A stretch of DNA of 9,195 nt from Pseudomonadota bacterium (lineage in GTDB: Bacteria; Pseudomonadota; Alphaproteobacteria; Rhizobiales; Rhizobiaceae), in contig JAEZXX010000097.1 of the NCBI GenBank assembly GCA_023419535.1, positions 1 to 9,195 on the forward strand. Direction: 5' to 3'. Shown here one piece after another: positions 6,524 to 9,195 of the stretch (positions are counted from its first letter, which is position 1; every line of letters starts with the position of its first letter). The notes beneath the pieces were generated by a model. That model was not told where the DNA came from. It was given only the letters and a program-made list of their open reading frames with translations, and searched no databases. A program made the translations under genes and the position numbers.

Positions 6524-7294
6524 TCAGACGAGATCGCCCATCGGCCGGATCGCGATCCCGGACGCGGTCAGCCGCTCGCGGAGCCGGGTGGCCATGCCGA
6601 CGGCGCCCGGCGTGTCGCCGTGGACGCAGACGCTGTGGATCTCGGTGGGAATGCGTCGCCCCGACACCGTCTCGATCGCGCCGCCCTCCACCATCCGGAT
6701 CACGCGTTCGGCCGCCGCGTCGGCGTCGTGCAGGACGGCGCCCGGCTCGCGCCGCGACACGAGGTTGCCGTTCTCGGCATAGGCGCGGTCGGCGTAGATC
6801 TCGCTGGCGATGCGAAGCCCGGCACGCCGCGCCGCCTTGTCCGTCTCCAGGCCCGGCATGACCAGATAGATCAGATCGGGCGCGGCGATCTTCAGAGCGC
6901 TGACGATCGCGCCGGCCAGATCCGCGTCCTCGTTGGCGATGGTGCCGAGCGTGCCGTGGGTCTTCACGTGCTGAAGCGGCAGCCCGACGGCCTCCGCCAT
7001 CGCCCGCATGGCGCCGATCTGGTAGATGATCTGCTTCTCGATGTCGGCCGTGCTCTCGCCCCGGATCTCTCGGCGGCCGAAGCCGTAACGGTCCATGAAG
7101 CTCGGATGGGCGCCGGGCCGCACGCCCTTCGCCTTCGCGATCGTCAAGGTCCGGTGCATCACCACCGGGTCGCCGGCGTGGAAGCCGCAGGCGATGTTGG
7201 CCGAGCTGACGACGTCCAGCATCGCCTCGTCGTCCCCGAGCGTATAGACGCCGAAGCCTTCGCCCATGTCGCAGTTCAGATCGATGGCGGTCAT
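6524..7294 (-). CDS. pxpA: 5-oxoprolinase subunit PxpA (LamB/YcsF family)
   Basis: This 256-residue protein of the LamB/YcsF family is the subunit that acts with PxpB and PxpC to open 5-oxoproline to glutamate with ATP in characterised bacteria. Family signatures are DLNCDMGEGFG (5-15), SANIACGFHAGDP (31-43), GAHPSFMDRYGFGRR (61-75), SEIYADRAY (164-172) and SVCVHGDTPGAV (221-232). The strand usually reading VKPHGALYN is VKTHGTLGT (110-118), which might reflect altered specificity or simply a subgroup. The ATG at 7294 is chosen because the family N-terminus begins MxxIDLNCD and GGAG lies 6 bp upstream; an upstream in-frame extension to 7414 would overlap pxpB. It is divergent from pxpB across an 89-bp gap with an operator-like palindrome. 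It may act on 5-oxoproline or on a related lactam produced in this pathway. Confidence 0.94.
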   Translation of the reverse strand: MTAIDLNCDMGEGFGVYTLGDDEAMLDVVSSANIACGFHAGDPVVMHRTLTIAKAKGVRPGAHPSFMDRYGFGRREIRGESTADIEKQIIYQIGAMRAMAEAVGLPLQHVKTHGTLGTIANEDADLAGAIVSALKIAAPDLIYLVMPGLETDKAARRAGLRIASEIYADRAYAENGNLVSRREPGAVLHDADAAAERVIRMVEGGAIETVSGRRIPTEIHSVCVHGDTPGAVGMATRLRERLTASGIAIRPMGDLV

Positions 7295-7383
7295 TGATCG
7301 CTCCGCTCCGCATGCGCCCTTGGCGCTGGCATCCTGTTGGTGTACCACCACCATACACGACCCTTTCGCGATGGGAAGTTGCA
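7295..7383. promoter_or_regulatory. Divergent promoter region between pxpA and pxpB
   Basis: This 89-bp gap lies between opposed start codons. It contains the TGGTGTACCA near-palindrome, and overlapping it a wider inverted repeat GTGTA-N9-TACAC (7340-7344 and 7354-7358). The ribosome sites GGAG (leftward, for pxpA) and GGGAAG (rightward, about 7372-7377, for pxpB) are visible. No convincing -35/-10 pair could be assigned by eye. Confidence 0.55.
7338..7347. promoter_or_regulatory. Probable second GntR/FCD operator, TGGTGTACCA
   Basis: This differs from the palindrome at 4142-4151 by one central base. It lies 36 bp before the pxpB ATG and 44 bp from the pxpA ATG, nearly the same geometry as the first copy. 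This suggests control by the regulator encoded at 3429-4103. The overlapping GTGTA-N9-TACAC repeat could be part of the same site or a separate one. Confidence 0.55.
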
Positions 7384-8142
7384 ATGGAGAGCGCACCGGG
7401 CGCGACGTTTCCACGGTTTCTCCCGGCCGGCACGGGCGCGCTCGTCGTCGAGTTCTCCGACGCGGTGAACGAGGCCGCCAACGAGGCGGTCCTGGCGCTC
7501 GACCGGGCCGTCGGAGCGGCGGGGATCGACGGGGTGATCGAGCTCGTTCCGACCTACCGGTCGCTTCTCGTCCATTTCGATCCCGTCCGGATCGGCGCGC
7601 AGGCGCTGCGCGCCCGCCTGTCGGAGCTTCTGGACGCAGGCGCGCCGGCGTCGGCGCCGCGCCGGGTCTGGACGATCCCCGTCTGCTACGGAGGAGCCTT
7701 CGGCATGGACCTGGAATGGGTCGCCGACCAGCGCGGCCTGTCGGCGCAGGAGCTGATCGCCCTGCATTCCGGATCGCTCCTGCGCGTCTACATGATCGGC
7801 TTCGCGCCGGGTTTCGCCTATCTCGGCGGTCTCGATCCGCGCCTTCACACGAGCCGGCGTGTGGAGCCGCGTCTGCGCACCCCGCCCCGCTCCATCTCGA
7901 TCGGCGGCGCCCAGAGCGCGGTGAACCCGCCCTTCGAGCTGCCGAGCGGCTGGCACATGCTCGGCCAGACCCCGGTGCGCACCTACGACCCGGGGCGTCA
8001 CGACCGGCCCTTCCTGCTGGAGGCGGGCGATCTCGTGCGGTTCCGTCCGGTCGAGCCGGACGAATACGAGGCGTTGTGCGCGCGCGAAGAGGCGGGCGAA
8101 CGGGTGGCGGTCCTCGATACGCCGGGAGCGGACGGGCGATGA
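7384..8142 (+). CDS. pxpB: 5-oxoprolinase subunit PxpB (KipI / AHS1 family)
   Basis: This 252-residue protein belongs to the KipI/allophanate-hydrolase-subunit-1 family, which pairs with PxpC to form the ATP-dependent part of 5-oxoprolinase and is related to half of the urea carboxylase carboxyltransferase domain. Signatures are IPVCYGGAFGMDLEWVA (98-114), YMIGFAPGFAYLGGLDPRL (136-154), SIGGAQSAVNPP (172-183) and GWHMLGQTP (189-197). The ATG at 7384 has GGGAAG 6 bp upstream; the in-frame ATG at 7294 would cross the operator and overlap the pxpA start, so it was rejected. The stop overlaps the pxpC start by ATGA, indicating translational coupling and 1:1 assembly. The family also includes Bacillus KipI, an inhibitor of a sporulation kinase, but the adjacent pxpA and pxpC favour the enzyme role. 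Confidence 0.94.
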   Translation: MESAPGATFPRFLPAGTGALVVEFSDAVNEAANEAVLALDRAVGAAGIDGVIELVPTYRSLLVHFDPVRIGAQALRARLSELLDAGAPASAPRRVWTIPVCYGGAFGMDLEWVADQRGLSAQELIALHSGSLLRVYMIGFAPGFAYLGGLDPRLHTSRRVEPRLRTPPRSISIGGAQSAVNPPFELPSGWHMLGQTPVRTYDPGRHDRPFLLEAGDLVRFRPVEPDEYEALCAREEAGERVAVLDTPGADGR

Positions 8143-9188
8143 GCGGCGCCGTGCTCGTGGTGCGCCAGCCGGGACTCGCCTCCTCGCTTCAGGATCTCGG
8201 CCGGCGCTCCTACCAGCGCTACGGAATCTCCGAATCCGGCGCCCTCGACGCGCCCTCGCTGCGCCTGGCCAACGCGCTGGTCGGCAACGCGCCGGGGACG
8301 GGTGCGATCGAGATCACGCTGACGGGGCCGACGCTGGTCGTGGAGGCGGAGGGCGCGCGCTTCGCGCTGGCCGGCGCACCGTTCCCGGTGGAGCTGAACG
8401 GGGCGGCGCTCAAGCCCGGCCGGTCCTTCACGGCGCGCCGCGGCGACGTTCTTTCGATCGGTGCCGCATCGAGCGGGGCGCGGGCCTATCTGGCGGTGGC
8501 CGGGGGCTTCGCCGTCGAGCCGGTGCTGGGCAGCGTCTCGACCCATTCGCGCTCGCGGCTCGGAGGACTCCAGGGGACCTATCTTCAGGCCGGAGACCGC
8601 CTGCCGCTGGCGCTGGGCGACGCGCCCGAGGGGCCCCATCGGATGGTCCCGGCGGGACAGGCCCCGGAGGAGGGCGAGGTGGTGCTGCGCGTCCTTCTCG
8701 GGCCCCAGGACGAGATGTTCACGCCGGAGGGCGTGGCGACGTTTTTGTCGGCGGCCTACGCCGTCTCGGCCAAGGCCGACCGGATGGGCTACCAGCTGGA
8801 GGGCGAGCGCATCGCCCATGCCGACGGCTTCAACATCGTCTCGGACGGCATCGTGAACGGCTCCATCCAGGTGCCGGGCAACGGACAGCCGATCGTGCTC
8901 CTCGCCGACCGGCAGACGACGGGCGGCTATCCGAAGATCGCGACCGTCATCGAGCCCGACCTGCCGTTGCTCGCCCAGCTGCGAACGGGCGAGCGGCTGC
9001 GGTTCCGCGCGGTGGCGGCGCAGGAGGCGGAGGCCGAGACGCTGGCCTTTCGCGAGCGCTGCGCCGGCATTCCGGCCAGTCTGCTGGAGGCGCCGGCGAC
9101 GCGCCGCACCCCGAGCGTGCGCGACATCCTCTCGGCCGATCTCTCGGCCGGGATCTACCGCGACGGGCCCGCGGGGGGCGCAGGGTGA
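8139..9188 (+). CDS. pxpC: 5-oxoprolinase subunit PxpC (KipA / AHS2, biotin-dependent carboxyltransferase family)
   Basis: This 349-residue protein belongs to the KipA/allophanate-hydrolase-subunit-2 family and is the partner of PxpB. Signatures are SLQDLGRRSYQRYGISESGALD (16-37), LRLANALVGN (41-50), the RAYLAVAGGF segment (115-124), LGSVSTHSRSRLGG (130-143), LGPQDEMF (187-194), DRMGYQLEG (214-222) and the hallmark DRQTTGGYPKI (257-267). Length and motif order are those of complete family members. The ATG at 8139 overlaps the pxpB stop. The same frame stays open far upstream through pxpB, but that extension has no family similarity. The family is homologous to the carboxyltransferase domain of urea carboxylase, which uses biotin, so the name alone does not decide between lactam hydrolysis with ATP and a biotin-dependent reaction. 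The neighbouring pxpA supports the 5-oxoprolinase-type complex. Confidence 0.94.
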   Translation: MSGAVLVVRQPGLASSLQDLGRRSYQRYGISESGALDAPSLRLANALVGNAPGTGAIEITLTGPTLVVEAEGARFALAGAPFPVELNGAALKPGRSFTARRGDVLSIGAASSGARAYLAVAGGFAVEPVLGSVSTHSRSRLGGLQGTYLQAGDRLPLALGDAPEGPHRMVPAGQAPEEGEVVLRVLLGPQDEMFTPEGVATFLSAAYAVSAKADRMGYQLEGERIAHADGFNIVSDGIVNGSIQVPGNGQPIVLLADRQTTGGYPKIATVIEPDLPLLAQLRTGERLRFRAVAAQEAEAETLAFRERCAGIPASLLEAPATRRTPSVRDILSADLSAGIYRDGPAGGAG

Positions 9189-9195
9189 GCGCCCC
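9185..9195 (+). CDS. Possible start of a further coupled gene (partial, 3 codons visible)
   Basis: A GTG at 9185-9187 overlaps the pxpC stop as GTGA, with a run of six G at 9173-9178 upstream that could serve as a ribosome site. Only Val/Met-Ser-Ala is visible, so no product can be named. In many genomes pxpBC is followed by biotin carboxyl carrier and biotin carboxylase genes, but this is not shown here. Confidence 0.3.

Noticed and set aside
7266..8138. N-terminal extension of pxpC giving a 640-residue protein
   Set aside because: The extension is out of frame with pxpB and low-complexity. The PxpC family start fits the ATG at 8139 with an ATGA overlap.

Overview
The window reads as a chromosomal catabolic island from a GC-rich alphaproteobacterium, probably of the Hyphomicrobiales/Rhizobiales. 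This assignment rests on the very high GC, the strong third-position GC that leaves long spurious antisense frames, and the style of the biotin carboxylase and 5-oxoprolinase subunits. It is an inference, not a measurement. There are no RNA genes, insertion sequences, CRISPR arrays or long repeats, and no transporter is encoded in the window.

Layout. Positions 1-4103 hold a tightly packed leftward operon. In transcription order it encodes a GntR/FCD regulator (4103-3429), a dihydrodipicolinate synthase/N-acetylneuraminate lyase-family lyase (3409-2480), an SDR oxidoreductase (2475-1696), a short and divergent acyl-CoA carboxylase carboxyltransferase (1667-423) and the N-terminal third or less of a biotin carboxylase/PccA-type alpha subunit that runs off the left edge (409-1). 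Gaps between these genes are 4-28 bp. A second operon diverges rightward from the 92-bp gap after 4103: a D-2-hydroxyacid dehydrogenase (4196-5158) overlapping by ATGA with an M20 amidohydrolase of the allantoate/N-carbamoyl-amino-acid hydrolase type (5155-6429). Next comes a convergent gene, pxpA (7294-6524), which in turn diverges from pxpB-pxpC (7384-8142, 8139-9188). A further gene may begin at 9185 with a GTGA overlap.

Regulation. Both divergent gaps carry one copy of a 10-bp palindrome, TGGTATACCA at 4142-4151 and TGGTGTACCA at 7338-7347, each 36-45 bp from the two start codons it separates. This motif type is known for FCD-family GntR proteins such as UxuR/ExuR, and a GntR/FCD gene lies beside one copy. 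The simplest reading is one regulon under that protein.

Working together (inference). PxpABC is an ATP-dependent lactam-opening enzyme (5-oxoproline to glutamate in characterised cases), and the M20 protein is an amide/ureido hydrolase. The lyase, SDR, D-2-hydroxyacid dehydrogenase and biotin-dependent carboxylase would then process the carbon skeleton. Together they look like a pathway for a cyclic amide, ureido compound or modified amino acid whose identity cannot be read from the sequence. The oddest component is the carboxyltransferase, which is shortened and has changed residues at a position that normally forms an oxyanion hole.
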